A DNA stretch of 64,000 nt from Closterium sp. Naga37s-1 (taxonomy: Eukaryota; Streptophyta; Zygnematophyceae; Desmidiales; Closteriaceae), in NCBI GenBank assembly GCA_947471745.1, contig CANJKZ010000010.1, positions 5,079,001 through 5,143,000 of the forward strand, given 5' to 3'. Below the pieces are notes generated by a model. The model was not told the DNA's origin. It saw only the letters and a list, made by a program, of their open reading frames with translations, and did not search any database. Of the stretch, positions 43,957 to 55,734 are shown piece by piece. The first letter of the stretch is position 1. Each line of letters starts with the position of its first letter. Position numbers and translations under genes: made by a program.

Positions 43957-44956
43957 CACCATGTCGGCTCCAATTCGGCCAAGCAGTTGATTACTGCGCT
44001 GCACATCTCGAAGCTCTCCGCCATGGCTTGCGATTCCACCTATCAGGAACATTCCAGCTTAACAATGTCCACCTTAACACTGTCAGTTTCAGGAGCTGAT
44101 TACCTTTTTGGGTGGCAAATGTGCACCGTCGCTTTAAGATAGCAACGCGACATCTAAGAAGGCATCGAAAATATACAGCGGGTGCATTTCAAGGCTTCAA
44201 GTACAGATACAAGGAAGTTACTCGACGGAATGTTTTCAGATTAACAGCCTTTGCAGCACTTCAACGGCTCTCAAGGCAGCATCACACGCTTTTTGAAAGC
44301 AAAGCATCTCACTGTCTTTCGGCAATGGAATCTACGCCAGAGGAGTACCAAGATTTACCTATTTTAACCATAGCTCCTGAAGTCTTCGAAGTTGAAGATT
44401 TTTTAAAAACCACGATGCTGGACGACGGGAATGAAAAGCAACCAGTTTTGGGAGTTCTTCAGGGTGTTCTACCTACAAACTCAAATGATACAGGCGAGAA
44501 GGTTCAAGATTTCTTTCTGCTACTGGAAGACGTCACGTCGGTTGATACGAGGCTAATTTCTAATGATTTTCAAGTTTCGGGAAGCCTTTCCCATGGCAAC
44601 CTGGGTGATTTGCTCAGAGGAGAAGTACTCATGACTGTTGAAGCAGAAGCGGCAGCAGCCTTCTTCACAGCGAGGCGTCAGAAACCACACAGAAGACTTC
44701 ATACAAGGTCTCCAAGGCTAGCTTACCAGAGGAAAACTGCTGTTATTACCACTCACCGATTCCATGGCAAAACAGCGGCTGCTGTAACTACACTCAACAA
44801 CCCTCAGCAAGACAAGTTCAGATGGAACCACCTTCAGTTGCAGCAAATCAGCAGAACAAGGAAGATTTTAAATAGGCGAGATAAGTGTTTTAGGTACTTG
44901 GTTTATAAACCCCCATAGAGAATTGCGAGGGCACGGTACATTGTGCCTAAGCCCTA
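43957..44956 (+). other. Probable retroposed sequence, 5' part, with an unidentified 268-codon ORF
   Basis: An open frame runs 44112-44918. It has no ATG at its start (the first codon is GTG); the first in-frame ATG is at 44325, giving 197 codons. The product is basic at both ends (RRFKIATRHLRRHRKY and SRTRKILNRRDKCFRYL) and acidic in the middle (APEVFEVEDFLKTTMLDD). I see no known domain. Its composition is more AT-rich than the neighbouring genes. The gypsy array interrupts the sequence just after the stop; beyond the array it continues for about 100 bp and ends in a 32-A tail. That suggests a reverse-transcribed mRNA. An ACACCATG word at 43957-43964 recurs right after the A tail (60834-60841) and may be the target duplication. 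Confidence 0.45.
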
Positions 44957-45235
44957 TGTAAGGAATTTCGCTAATTCCTTACTGAGGCATCTCTTACGCG
45001 TACAATTCCAACTTTCGGAATTCAGGCTCGGTCCGACGACCTCGCCTTCCGAACATCTCCCGTGTCGCCCTCGGGTTTCCCAACCCCAAACCTGCACCCA
45101 ACCTTCGCGCGACTCCGCGACCTCGGCCTAGCTAGCTGTGCTATATTATACCTAGGCCTCGTTGTTTGCTCAGTAGTTGTAATCACTTCCGCGATATTGC
45201 ATTCTGCGCACTCTTCTTTCATACAACTCATAACA
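44957..45235 (+). repeat. gypsy LTR 1
   Basis: 279 bp, TGTAAGG to ATAACA. It starts with a 10 bp stem GTAAGGAATT/AATTCCTTAC and contains a TATA-like CTATATTATA at about 45138. It differs from LTR 3 at two sites (GAACAT for GAACGT, CCGTGT for CCGCGT), both transitions at CpG positions. Confidence 0.95.
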
Positions 45236-45237
45236 CT

Positions 45238-45249
45238 TGGTATCAGAGC
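45238..45249 (+). promoter_or_regulatory. Primer binding site, initiator-Met tRNA
   Basis: TGGTATCAGAGC, 2 nt after LTR 1, is the standard plant tRNA-iMet primer site. Identical sites follow LTR 2 (50392-50403) and LTR 3 (55548-55559). None follows LTR 4, so LTR 4 is the true 3' end. Confidence 0.92.
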
Positions 45250-45424
45250 TACTTTCCTAGGTTACCCTCCACTTTCCGGGGTAGTTTTAGTGCAGGGGTG
45301 CGATAGGTTTGGTGGGCTGCAAAGCGGTCGGCTGAGAGAGAGATACGATTATCTCGCTCCGACTAATAGCGTTTGCGCCTTCATCAAAACCATAAAAATC
45401 GCTGTTAACCCGCTGCCCGCTAGG

Positions 45425-46616
45425 ATGAGTCTCCGAAACATGACACAAGCAGAGTTTGACGTGTTTTTGCAGGACTTTCGGGCGATGCAATCCAACATGC
45501 AGACTATGTCTGGCGAGTTGGAGCGCCTGAGGGTGGAAAACGCCGAGCTACGCCAGACGCGAGGTGAAGCGCGTCAGGGGTCGGCCGCCGTGGATGAAGC
45601 AAGTAGCAGCTTCGCGCCTAACGACGAGGTCCTTAGCGAGCTACAAGACTCGCTGGACGCTGAAGATGAGTGGACGGCACGGATGCAACAAGCACAAGGG
45701 ACGCAGGGGCAACAGTCACAGCCGCAGCAACAGACACGAGCGGCGCCGAGGCAACAGTCGCAGACTACACCACGTCAGGCAACAGCGACAACCCCGGTGA
45801 TGGCCTCAGTGGCGCCCCCGATGCATGCAGCAGCAACAGTCTCAACAACTGTTAAAATAAAACCGACGAACCCACCCCCGTTCAACCCCAGCGACAAAAC
45901 CGTCACTGTGTCGGCATGGTTGTTCGGAGTGGAGGTGTTTTTCAATGCTGCGCAAATTGCTGACGATGCTACCCGCATTAATTTTGCAGTGTCACTGTTA
46001 CGAGGGCCGGCGTTGGAGTGGTGGAAGTGGGGGGACTCCGGCAGGGATGTCACGTGCGAACGACGGGACCTGGACAACTGTCACGCAACAGGCAACTTCA
46101 ATCTTCGGAGTGGCCACGATACGCACATGGACGGAGTGGGGCGCCGCGCTGCGAACCAGATTCGAGCATGTATCCGCCTCGGATTCTGCTCGCATGAAGC
46201 TGCGCACCTGGAAGCAGGTGGCGTCGGTCCAAGATTACACGGCAACATTCTGCAATTTGGCTGACCAAGTGGACGATATGAGCGACGCGGAACGACTCGA
46301 CCGATATGTCGCAGGCCTCAAGTACGAAGTACAGTACGAGGTGCGACGGGCGAGGCCACGCGGTTTTCTCGATGCCGTCCAGGTGGCTGAATCAACGGAT
46401 GCGCTGATGCAATGGGCGAGAATGAGTTCCCGGGAGGGCACTCAATTTCGTGGACCGCCGCGCCAGCCCACAATCAACGGGGTGGATGCACCGAGACGTG
46501 GACCTAACACGTGCTTCAACTGCAACCAACCGGGCCACTGGAGGAAGGACTGCCCGAAGCTGAAACAGGGAAACAGGAATGACGGAGAGGGGTCGGGAAA
46601 AGAGACGAGTCAGTAG
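45425..46616 (+). CDS. gypsy copy 1 Gag (frameshifted)
   Basis: ATG at 45425 (MSLRNMTQAEFDVFLQDFRA). A coiled-coil-like segment is followed by a Gln-rich region, then the retrotransposon Gag domain (LLRGPALEWWKWG). At the G6 run 46029-46034 the frame must move by +1 to reach the rest of the domain (TWTEWGAALRTRFEHVSAS, DRYVAGLKYEVQYEV) and the CCHC knuckle (CFNCNQPGHWRKDC), ending TAG 46614-46616. Removing one G gives a continuous Gag. The same break is in all three copies. Confidence 0.88.
46595..46601 (+). promoter_or_regulatory. Candidate -1 frameshift site GGGAAAA between gag and pol
   Basis: GGGAAAA lies as G GGA AAA in the Gag frame, 12 nt before the Gag stop. Pol lies in the -1 frame and is open across this point. 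It is present at the same place in copy 2 (51749-51755) and copy 3 (56905-56911). Confidence 0.6.
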
Positions 46617-48874
46617 CAGTCGGGCCACCTTCTGACGAGACCCCGTCGCCCGGCAATCAACATCCACACCGAGTGGTGGTACCGATACGGGCTATCGACC
46701 GCAACCGGACGAATAAGGTGGATGAACACGTGGATCACCCTGTGCTGGTCGTGGGGAGGGTTAACGGCTATAAAATAAAATTATTCGTTGACGGTGGGGC
46801 GAGCCACAGTCTCGTCAACCTGGCAACGGCCAAAAAAATAGGGGTCAAACTGGACAGGTGTCTGCCCGAGATTGACGCGCGACTGGTGGACGGGACACCG
46901 CTGGCGATAAAAGACGAGGTCCGACAAATTCGGATGAAGTGTGGCGACGATTTCGGGTTTTCAATGCGAATGCTGGCGACAACACTGGACGGTTGCGATG
47001 TGCTGCTGGGACGAGATTGGCTACAGCGTTTCAATCCGACGATCGACTGGACGACGGGGGCGATCACGGTGCTGTGCAACAAGGGCCGCGTGACACTTCC
47101 GAAATGGGCGGAGCCGGAGCCGATGACAACACGTGTCAACGCAATAACGATGAAGAGGGCGATAAAACGGGGAGCGCAAGGCTACGCCGTACAGCTGTAC
47201 GAGGTGGGGGCTTCCAAAAAAATCGCCGACATCGACACGCCCTGCGCTGCTGTACCCAACGACGTGGCGAGCATAATTCGGAGGTATCCCGAAATCTTCG
47301 CGGATGACCTGCCTGACGAGCTGCCACCTCAGCGTCCGGAGGACCACAGGATCGAGCTGGAGCCAGGCGCAAAACCAACTGTTCGGTCACAGTGGCGGCT
47401 CAGCCAACCGGAGCTCGACGAGTTGCGGAAACAGCTGGATTATCTGCTTTCGAAGGGTTTTATCCGGCCGAGCACGTCACCATACGCCGCCCCAATACTG
47501 TTCACACCGAAAAAGGACGGAGGCCTGCGCATGTGCATCGACTATCGAGCGTTGAACCGGGTCACGATCAAGTCACGTTACCCGATCCCACGAGCGGACG
47601 ACCTGCTGGATCAGCTTCGCGGGGCTCGCTTCTTCTCGAAAATCGATTTGCGAGGTGGCTACCACCAAATTCGCGTGTTTGCCGACGACTGCCTGAATAC
47701 TGCGTTTCGCACCCGCTACGGCAGTTACGAGTACACTGTGATGCCGTTCGGGTTGACGAACGCGCCCTCGACTTTCCAGCTCACCATGAATGGGGTGTTT
47801 CGGGACATGCTGGACAAAAAAGTTATCGTTTATCTGGACGACATCCTGTTGTACAGCAAGACTCGGGAGCAGCATTTACAGGACTTCGAGGAAGTGTTCC
47901 GGCGCTTGCAGCAGAACCGACTGATTACTAAGGGCTCTAAGTGTGAGTTCTTACAGTCGGAGCTGGAGTTCCTGGGGCACGTGATTTCAGGGGAGGGCAT
48001 TAAAATTGACCCTCGCAAAGTGACGGCGATTTCGGAGTGGAAGCCGCCCACGAACATCACGGAGTTGCAGAGTTTCCTCGGCTTCGTTAACTACGTCCGC
48101 CGTTTTGTACCGAATATGGCGGGGGTGACCAGGCCGTTAACCGATCTTCTGCATAAGGGCGTGCAATTCTGTTGGGGGGAGAGAGAACAGCTGGCTTTCA
48201 ACGAGCTGAAGAAAATTTTGAGTTCACCCCCGGTGCTTCGGCTAGCAGATCCATCTCGACCGTTCGAAGTCGTGACGGACGCCAGCGATTTCGCCGTGGG
48301 CGCTGTGCTACAGGACTTCGGCAACGGGCTGCAACCCATCGCGTGCGAATCAAGAAAAAAGCAGCCGCCCGAGCGCAACTATCCGGTCCATGACAAGGAA
48401 ATGCTCGCCATCGTGCATGCATTTCGTACCTGGCGCTGTTACCTCACGGGAGCTGACGTCACCGTCCGAACCGACCACAAGTCATTACAATACATGCGCA
48501 ACCAACCACAACTCAATCCGCGACAAATCCGGTGGCTCGATTACCTCGAGTCCAATTTCAGCTACACCATCACGTACAAAAAGGGCGCCAACAACATCGC
48601 CGACGCCCTGACCCGACCATCAATGCAGACCGCAGCAGTACTAATCGCCCATTCTAACCCTTTATTGACAGGATTATTCAAGCATGGCTACAGGATTGAC
48701 CGGTTTTTCCGGACCAATCAACACCACGGGGTCACCACGGCGCATGGGAGCTACTACCTAAAAGTCGGTACTAACCGAGTTTGGGTACCTTCCTACCGAC
48801 CCTTACGAGAATTGCTGACGCAGGAAGTACACGACTCCACCTCTCCGGGCATTTCGGCGTCGACAAAACGTTGA
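46599..48874 (+). CDS. gypsy copy 1 Pol part 1: protease, reverse transcriptase, RNase H
   Basis: The frame is open from the Gag overlap, with no ATG; the first recognisable element is VVVPIRAIDRNRTNK. The retropepsin site reads FVDGGASHSLVN. RT has LDYLLSKGFIRPSTSPYAAP, MPFGLTNAPSTFQ and the catalytic YLDDILLYS. RNase H has VTDASDFAVGAV, the DKEMLAIVHAFRTWR helix and VRTDHKSLQYM. The frame stops at 48872-48874, after HDSTSPGISASTKR, because one C is missing near 48836. Integrase continues in another frame. Copy 1 differs from copies 2 and 3 at several sites (IDLRGG/IDFRGG, ILLYS/ILVYS, CLNTAF/CPNTAF). Confidence 0.93.
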
Positions 48875-50100
48875 AGCTGCTGCAACGGAATTATTACTGG
48901 CCCGACATGGCGTCCGACGTGCAGCACTACGTGTCCGCCTGCCCGACCTGCCAAGCAATGAAGTCATCACGCCAACGCCCAGCTGGATTGCTGCAACCCC
49001 TCGAGCCACCCGAACGACCGTGGCAACAGGTGACAATGGATTTCGTCACAGGACTGCCGGCGGGCGCAAGTGGCAACGACTCGGTACTTGTCGTCGTCGA
49101 TCGCTTAACGAAAATGGCGCATTTCGCACCATGCCGCACGACGATCACAGCCGAAGAAACAGCGAAGCTCTTCATCTTGACCGTCGTACGACTACACGGG
49201 TTGCCATCGGCGATAATCAGCGACCGCGACCCAAAATTCACGTCGAAGTTCTGGCAGGAGACGTGGGCACAGTACGGCACCCGCCTGCAGTTTTCGTCGT
49301 CGTACCATCCACAGACCAACGGACAGACAGAGAGGACAAACCAGACGATGGAGCAGTTGATTCGCACGAACTGCCCCGACATCACCAAGTGGGAGGATTC
49401 CCTTCCCATGCTCGAGTTTGTGTACAATAACGCCCCATCTGCAACAACCAAGCAGTCGCCGTTCTACCTGAATTACGGGATAGATCCGGTAGTACCCTCG
49501 TCAACAACTCCCGATAACCCGGTACCAAGGTCGCAGCAGTTTGTTTCGGAACTACAAGCAGCGCGAGACAAAGCAGCGGAATTTATCCGGAAGGCTAATA
49601 CGGCCGCCAGCCGCTACGCCGACCGACATCGACGGACTTTACCCTTCCGTGACGGGCAGATGGTCCTCCTGGACACAAAAAACCTCAAGCTGCCCCAGCC
49701 TGCAAAACTGCGTCCCCGCTACGTGGGACCCTTTCGCATCCTTCGGATGCTGACACCGGTCACTGCGAAACTTCTCCTACCGGACGACTGGAAAATCCAC
49801 GACGCTTTCCACGTCAGTTTACTTCGCCACTATGTGGCACCGCAGTCGTCCGACGTCGCCCGACCCCACCAGGCGCCAAGTGTCCGACCTGTGGCAGACC
49901 CGACGCTTCAACCTTGGAAGATATTGAACCATCGCATTCGTGCGACCCCCGCCGGACGCCACGTCGACTTCCTGCTACGCTGGGTGGATCGCACAAGCGA
50001 CGATGACACGTGGGTCCCGGCTGACTCACTACAAGGGCACTCGGTACTTCGGCAGTATCTTTCTCGCCGACATGTGCCTGATATCGACCACCTTTCTTAA
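48830..50100 (+). CDS. gypsy copy 1 Pol part 2: integrase
   Basis: The frame is open from 48781; homology starts near HLSGHFGVDKTLKLLQRNYY. The zinc finger H-H-C-C ends in CPTCQAMK. The DD35E core has TMDFVTGLP, IISDRDPKF and, 35 residues on, the glutamate of NGQTERTNQ (codon 49330-49332). The C-terminal part has KLRPRYVGPFRIL and a chromodomain-like end (RHVDFLLRWVDRTSDDDTW). It ends TAA at 50098-50100, overlapping the polypurine tract. Confidence 0.92.
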
Positions 50101-50112
50101 GGGGGGGGGTAG
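50098..50112 (+). promoter_or_regulatory. Polypurine tract of gypsy copy 1
   Basis: TAAGGGGGGGGGTAG directly before LTR 2. The same tract precedes LTR 3 (55252-55266) and LTR 4 (60408-60422). Confidence 0.85.
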
Positions 50113-50389
50113 TGTAAGGAATTTCGCTAATTCCTTACTGAGGCATCTCTTACGCGTACAATTCCAACTTCCGGAATTCAGGCTCGGTCCGACGACCTCG
50201 CCTTCCGAACGTCTCCCGCGTCGCCCTCGGGTTTCCCAACCCCAAACCTGCACCCAACCTTCGCGCGACTCCGCGACCTCGGCCTAGCTAGCTGTGCTAT
50301 ATTATACCTAGGCCTCGTTGTTTGCTCAGTAGTTGTAATCACTTCCGCGATATTGCATTCTGCGCACTCTTCTTTCATACAACATAACA
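50113..50389 (+). repeat. gypsy LTR 2
   Basis: 277 bp. Compared with the others it lacks 2 bp near its end (CAACATAACA for CAACTCATAACA) and has ACTTCCGG for ACTTTCGG. Confidence 0.95.
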
Positions 50390-50578
50390 CTTGGTATCAG
50401 AGCTACTTTCCTAGGTTACCCTCCACTTTCCGGGGTAGTTTTAGTGCAGGGGTGCGATAGGTTTGGTGGGCTGCAAAGCGGTCGGCTGAGAGATAGATAC
50501 GATTATCTCGCTCCGACTAATAGCGTTTGCGCCTTCATCAAAACCATAAAAATCGCTGTTAACCCGCTGCCCGCTAGG

Positions 50579-51770
50579 ATGAGTCTCCGAAACATGACAC
50601 AAGCAGAGTTTGACGTGTTTTTGCAGGACTTTCGGGCGATGCAATCCAACATGCAGACTATGTCTGGCGAGTTGGAGCGCCTGAGGGTGGAAAACGCCGA
50701 GCTACGCCAGACGCGAGGTGAAGCGCGTCAGGGGTCGGCCGCCGTGGATGAAGCAAGTAGCAGCTTCGCGCCTAACGACGAGGTCCTTAGCGAGCTACAA
50801 GACTCGCTGGACGCCGAAGATGAGTGGACGGCACGGATGCAACAAGCACAAGGGACGCAGGGGCAACAGTCACAGCCGCAGCAACAGACACGAGCGGCGC
50901 CGAGGCAACAGTCGCAGACTACACCACGTCAGGAAACAGCGACAACCCCGGTGATGGCCTCAGTGGCGCCCCCGATGCATGCAGTAGCAACAGTCTCAAC
51001 AACTGTTAAAATAAAACCGACGAACCCACCCCCGTTCAACCCCAGCGACAAAACCGTCACTGTGTCGGCATGGTTGTTCGGAGTGGAGGTGTTTTTCAAT
51101 GCTGCGCAAATTGCTGACGATGCTACCCGCATTAATTTTGCAGTGTCACTGTTACGAGGGCCGGCGTTGGAGTGGTGGAAGTGGGGGGACTCCGGCAGGG
51201 ATGTCACGTGCGAACGACGGGACCTGGACAACTGTCACGCAACAGGCAACTTCAATCTTCGGAGTGGCCACGATACGCACATGGACGGAGTGGGGCGCCG
51301 CGCTGCGAACCAGATTCGAGCATGTATCCGCCTCGGATTCTGCTCGCATGAAGCTGCGCACCTGGAAGCAGGTGGCGTCGGTCCAAGATTACACGGCAAC
51401 ATTCTGCAATTTGGCTGACCAAGTGGACGATATGAGCGACGCGGAACGACTCGACCGATATGTCGCAGGCCTCAAGTACGAAGTACAGTACGAGGTGCGA
51501 CGGGCGAGGCCACGCGGTTTTCTCGATGCCGTCCAGGTGGCTGAATCAACGGATGCGCTGATGCAATGGGCGAGAATGAGTTCCCGGGAGGGCACTCAAT
51601 TTCGTGGACCGCCGCGCCAGCCCACAATCAACGGGGTGGATGCACCGAGACGTGGACCTAACACGTGCTTCAACTGCAACCAACCGGGCCACTGGAGGAA
51701 GGACTGCCCGAAGCTGAAACAGGGAAACAGGAATGACGGAGAGGGGTCGGGAAAAGAGACGAGTCAGTAG
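50579..51770 (+). CDS. gypsy copy 2 Gag (frameshifted)
   Basis: Same layout as copy 1 Gag, with ATG at 50579, the +1 shift at the G6 run near 51183-51188, the CCHC knuckle and TAG at 51768-51770. It differs by a handful of residues (RQETATT for RQATATT, HAVATV for HAAATV). Confidence 0.88.
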
Positions 51771-54028
51771 CAGTCGGGCCACCTTCTGACGAGACCCCGT
51801 CGCCCGGCAATCAACATCCACACCGAGTGGTGGTACCGATACGGGCTATCGACCGCAACCGGACGAATAAGGTGGATGAACACGTGGATCACCCTGTGCT
51901 GGTCGTGGGGAGGGTTAACGGCTATAAAATAAAATTATTCGTTGACGGTGGGGCGAGCCACAGTCTCGTCAACCTGGCAACGGCCAAAAAAATAGGGGTC
52001 AAACTGGACAGGTGTCTGCCCGAGATTGACGCGCGACTGGTGGACGGGACACCGCTGGCGATAAAAGACGAGGTCCGACAAATTCGGATGAAGTGTGGCG
52101 ACGATTTCGGGTTTTCAATGCGAATGCTGGCGACAACACTGGACGGTTGCGATGTGCTGCTGGGACGAGATTGGCTACAGCGTTTCAATCCGACGATCGA
52201 CTGGACGACGGGGGCGATCACGGTGCTGTGCAACAAGGGCCGCGTGACACTTCCGAAATGGGCGGAGCCGGAGCCGATGACAACACGTGTCAACGCAATA
52301 ACGATGAAGAGGGCGATAAAACGGGGAGCGCAAGGCTACGCCGTACAGCTGTACGAGGTGGGGGCTTCCGAAAAAATCGCCGACATCGACACGCTCTGCG
52401 CTGCTGTACCCAACGACGTGGCGAGCATAATTCGGAGGTATCCCGAAATCTTCGCGGATGACCTGCCTGACGAGCTGCCACCTCAGCGTCCGGAGGACCA
52501 CAGGATCGAGCTGGAGCCAGGCGCAAAACCAACTGTTCGGTCACAGTGGCGGCTCAGCCAACCGGAGCTCGACGAGTTGCGGAAACAGCTGGATTATCTG
52601 CTTTCGAAGGGTTTTATCCGGCCGAGCACGTCACCATACGCCGCCCCAATACTGTTCACACCGAAAAAGGACGGAGGCCTGCGCATGTGCATCGACTATC
52701 GAGCGTTGAACCGGGTCACGATCAAGTCACGTTACCCGATCCCACGAGCGGACGACCTGCTGGATCAGCTTCGCGGGGCTCGCTTCTTCTCGAAAATCGA
52801 TTTCCGAGGTGGCTACCACCAAATTCGCGTGTTCGCCGACGACTGCCCGAATACTGCGTTTCGCACCCGCTACGGCAGTTACGAGTACACTGTGATGCCG
52901 TTCGGGTTGACGAACGCGCCCTCGACTTTCCAGCTCACCATGAATGGGGTGTTTCGGGACATGCTGGACAAAAAAGTTATCGTTTATCTGGACGACATCC
53001 TGGTGTACAGCAAGACTCGGGAGCAGCATTTACAGGACTTCGAGGAAGTGTTCCGGCGCTTGCAGCAGAACCGACTGATTACTAAGGGCTCTAAGTGTGA
53101 GTTCTTACAGTCGGAGCTGGAGTTCCTGGGGCACGTGATTTCAGGGGAGGGCATTAAAATTGACCCTCGCAAAGTGACGGCGATTTCGGAGTGGAAGCCG
53201 CCCACGAACATCACGGAGTTGCAGAGTTTCCTCGGCTTCGTTAACTACGTCCGCCGTTTTGTACCGAATATGGCGGGGGTGACCAGGCCGTTAACCGATC
53301 TTCTGCATAAGGGCGTGCAATTCTGTTGGGGGGAGAGAGAACAGCTGGCTTTCAACGAGCTGAAGAAAATTTTGAGTTCACCCCCGGTGCTTCGGCTAGC
53401 AGATCCATCTCGACCGTTCGAAGTCGTGACGGACGCCAGCGATTTCGCCGTGGGCACTGTGCTACAGGACTTCGGCAACGGGCTGCAACCCATCGCGTGC
53501 GAATCAAGAAAAATGCAGCCGCCCGAGCGCAACTATCCGGTCCATGACAAGGAAATGCTCGCCATCGTGCATGCATTTCGTACCTGGCGCTGTTACCTCA
53601 CGGGAGCTGACGTCACCGTCCGAACCGACCACAAGTCATTACAATACATGCGCAACCAACCACAACTCAATCCGCGACAAATCCGGTGGCTCGATTACCT
53701 CGAGTCCAATTTCAGCTACACCATCACGTACAAAAAGGGCGCCAACAACATCGCCGACGCCCTGACCCGACCATCAATGCAGACCGCAGCAGTACTAATC
53801 GCCCATTCTAACCCTTTATTGACAGGATTATTCAAGCATGGCTACAGGATTGACCGGTTTTTCCGGACCAATCAACACCACGGGGTCACCACGGCGCATG
53901 GGAGCTACTACCTAAAAGTCGGTACTAACCGAGTTTGGGTACCTTCCTACCGACCCTTACGAGAATTGCTGACGCAGGAAGTACACGACTCCACCTCTCC
54001 GGGCATTTCGGCGTCGACAAAACGTTGA
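51753..54028 (+). CDS. gypsy copy 2 Pol part 1: protease, reverse transcriptase, RNase H
   Basis: As copy 1, with FVDGGASHSL, IDFRGGYHQ, YLDDILVYS and VRTDHKSLQYM. One RNase H region change (VGTVLQDFG for VGAVLQDFG). It ends in the same out-of-frame tail at 54028. It is closer to copy 3 than to copy 1. Confidence 0.93.
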
Positions 54029-55254
54029 AGCTGCTGCAACGGAATTATTACTGGCCCGACATGGCGTCCGACGTGCAGCACTACGTGTCCGCCTGCCCGA
54101 CCTGCCAAGCAATGAAGTCATCACGCCAACGCCCAGCTGGATTGCTGCAACCCCTCGAGCCACCCGAACGACCGTGGCAACAGGTGACAATGGATTTCGT
54201 CACAGGACTGCCGGCGGGCGCAAGTGGCAACGACTCGGTACTTGTCGTCGTCGATCGCTTAACGAAAATGGCGCATTTCGCACCATGCCGCACGACGATC
54301 ACAGCCGAAGAAACAGCGAAGCTCTTCATCTCGACCGTCGTACGACTACACGGGTTGCCATCGGCGATAATCAGCGACCGCGACCCAAAATTCACGTCGA
54401 AGTTCTGGCAGGAGACGTGGGCACAGTACGGCACCCGCCTGCAGTTTTCGTCGTCGTACCATCCACAGACCAACGGACAGACAGAGAGGACAAACCAGAC
54501 GATGGAGCAGTTGATTCGCACGAACTGCCCCGACATCACCAAGTGGGAGGATTCCCTTCCCATGCTCGAGTTTGCGTACAATAACGCCCCATCTGCAACA
54601 ACCAAGCAGTCGCCGTTCTACCTGAATTACGGGATAGATCCGGTAGTACCCTCGTCAACAACTCCCGATAACCCGGTACCAAGGTCGCAGCAGTTTGTTT
54701 CGGAACTACAAGCAGCGCGAGACAAAGCAGCGGAATTTATCCGGAAGGCTAATACGGCCGCCAGCCGCTACGCCGACCGACATCGACGGACTTTACCCTT
54801 CCGTGACGGGCAGATGGTCCTCCTGGACACAAAAAACCTCAAGCTGCCCCAGCCTGCAAAACTGCGTCCCCGCTACGTGGGACCCTTTCGCATCCTTCGG
54901 ATGCTGACACCGGTCACTGCGAAACTTCTCCTACCGGACGACTGGAAAATCCACGACGCTTTCCACGTCAGTTTACTTCGCCACTATGTGGCACCGCAGT
55001 CGTCCGACGTCGCCCGACCCCACCAGGCGCCAAGTGTCCGACCTGTGGCAGACCCGACGCTTCAACCTTGGAAGATATTGAACCATCGCATTCGTGCGAC
55101 CCCCGCCGGACGCCACGTCGACTTCCTGCTACGCTGGGTGGATCGCACAAGCGACGATGACACGTGGGTCCCGGCTGACTCACTACAAGGGCACTCGGTA
55201 CTTCGGCAGTATCTTTCTCGCCGACATGTGCCTGATATCGACCACCTTTCTTAA
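53984..55254 (+). CDS. gypsy copy 2 integrase
   Basis: All catalytic residues present: TMDFVTG, SDRDPKF and the glutamate codon GAG at 54484-54486. Same frame relation to RT as in copy 1, and a chromodomain-like end. Confidence 0.92.
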
Positions 55255-55266
55255 GGGGGGGGGTAG

Positions 55267-55545
55267 TGTAAGGAATTTCGCTAATTCCTTACTGAGGCAT
55301 CTCTTACGCGTACAATTCCAACTTTCGGAATTCAGGCTCGGTCCGACGACCTCGCCTTCCGAACGTCTCCCGCGTCGCCCTCGGGTTTCCCAACCCCAAA
55401 CCTGCACCCAACCTTCGCGCGACTCCGCGACCTCGGCCTAGCTAGCTGTGCTATATTATACCTAGGCCTCGTTGTTTGCTCAGTAGTTGTAATCACTTCC
55501 GCGATATTGCATTCTGCGCACTCTTCTTTCATACAACTCATAACA
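55267..55545 (+). repeat. gypsy LTR 3
   Basis: 279 bp, by eye identical to LTR 4. Confidence 0.95.
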
Positions 55546-55734
55546 CTTGGTATCAGAGCTACTTTCCTAGGTTACCCTCCACTTTCCGGGGTAGTTTTAG
55601 TGCAGGGGTGCGATAGGTTTGGTGGGCTGCAAAGCGGTCGGCTGAGAGATAGATACGATTATCTCGCTCCGACTAATAGCGTTTGCGCCTTCATCAAAAC
55701 CATAAAAATCGCTGTTAACCCGCTGCCCGCTAGG

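Noticed and set aside
44112..44918. PIF/Harbinger transposase in the 268-codon frame
   Set aside because: No DDE-type motif or helix-turn-helix pattern was seen, and the frame lies in what looks like a separate retroposed insert.
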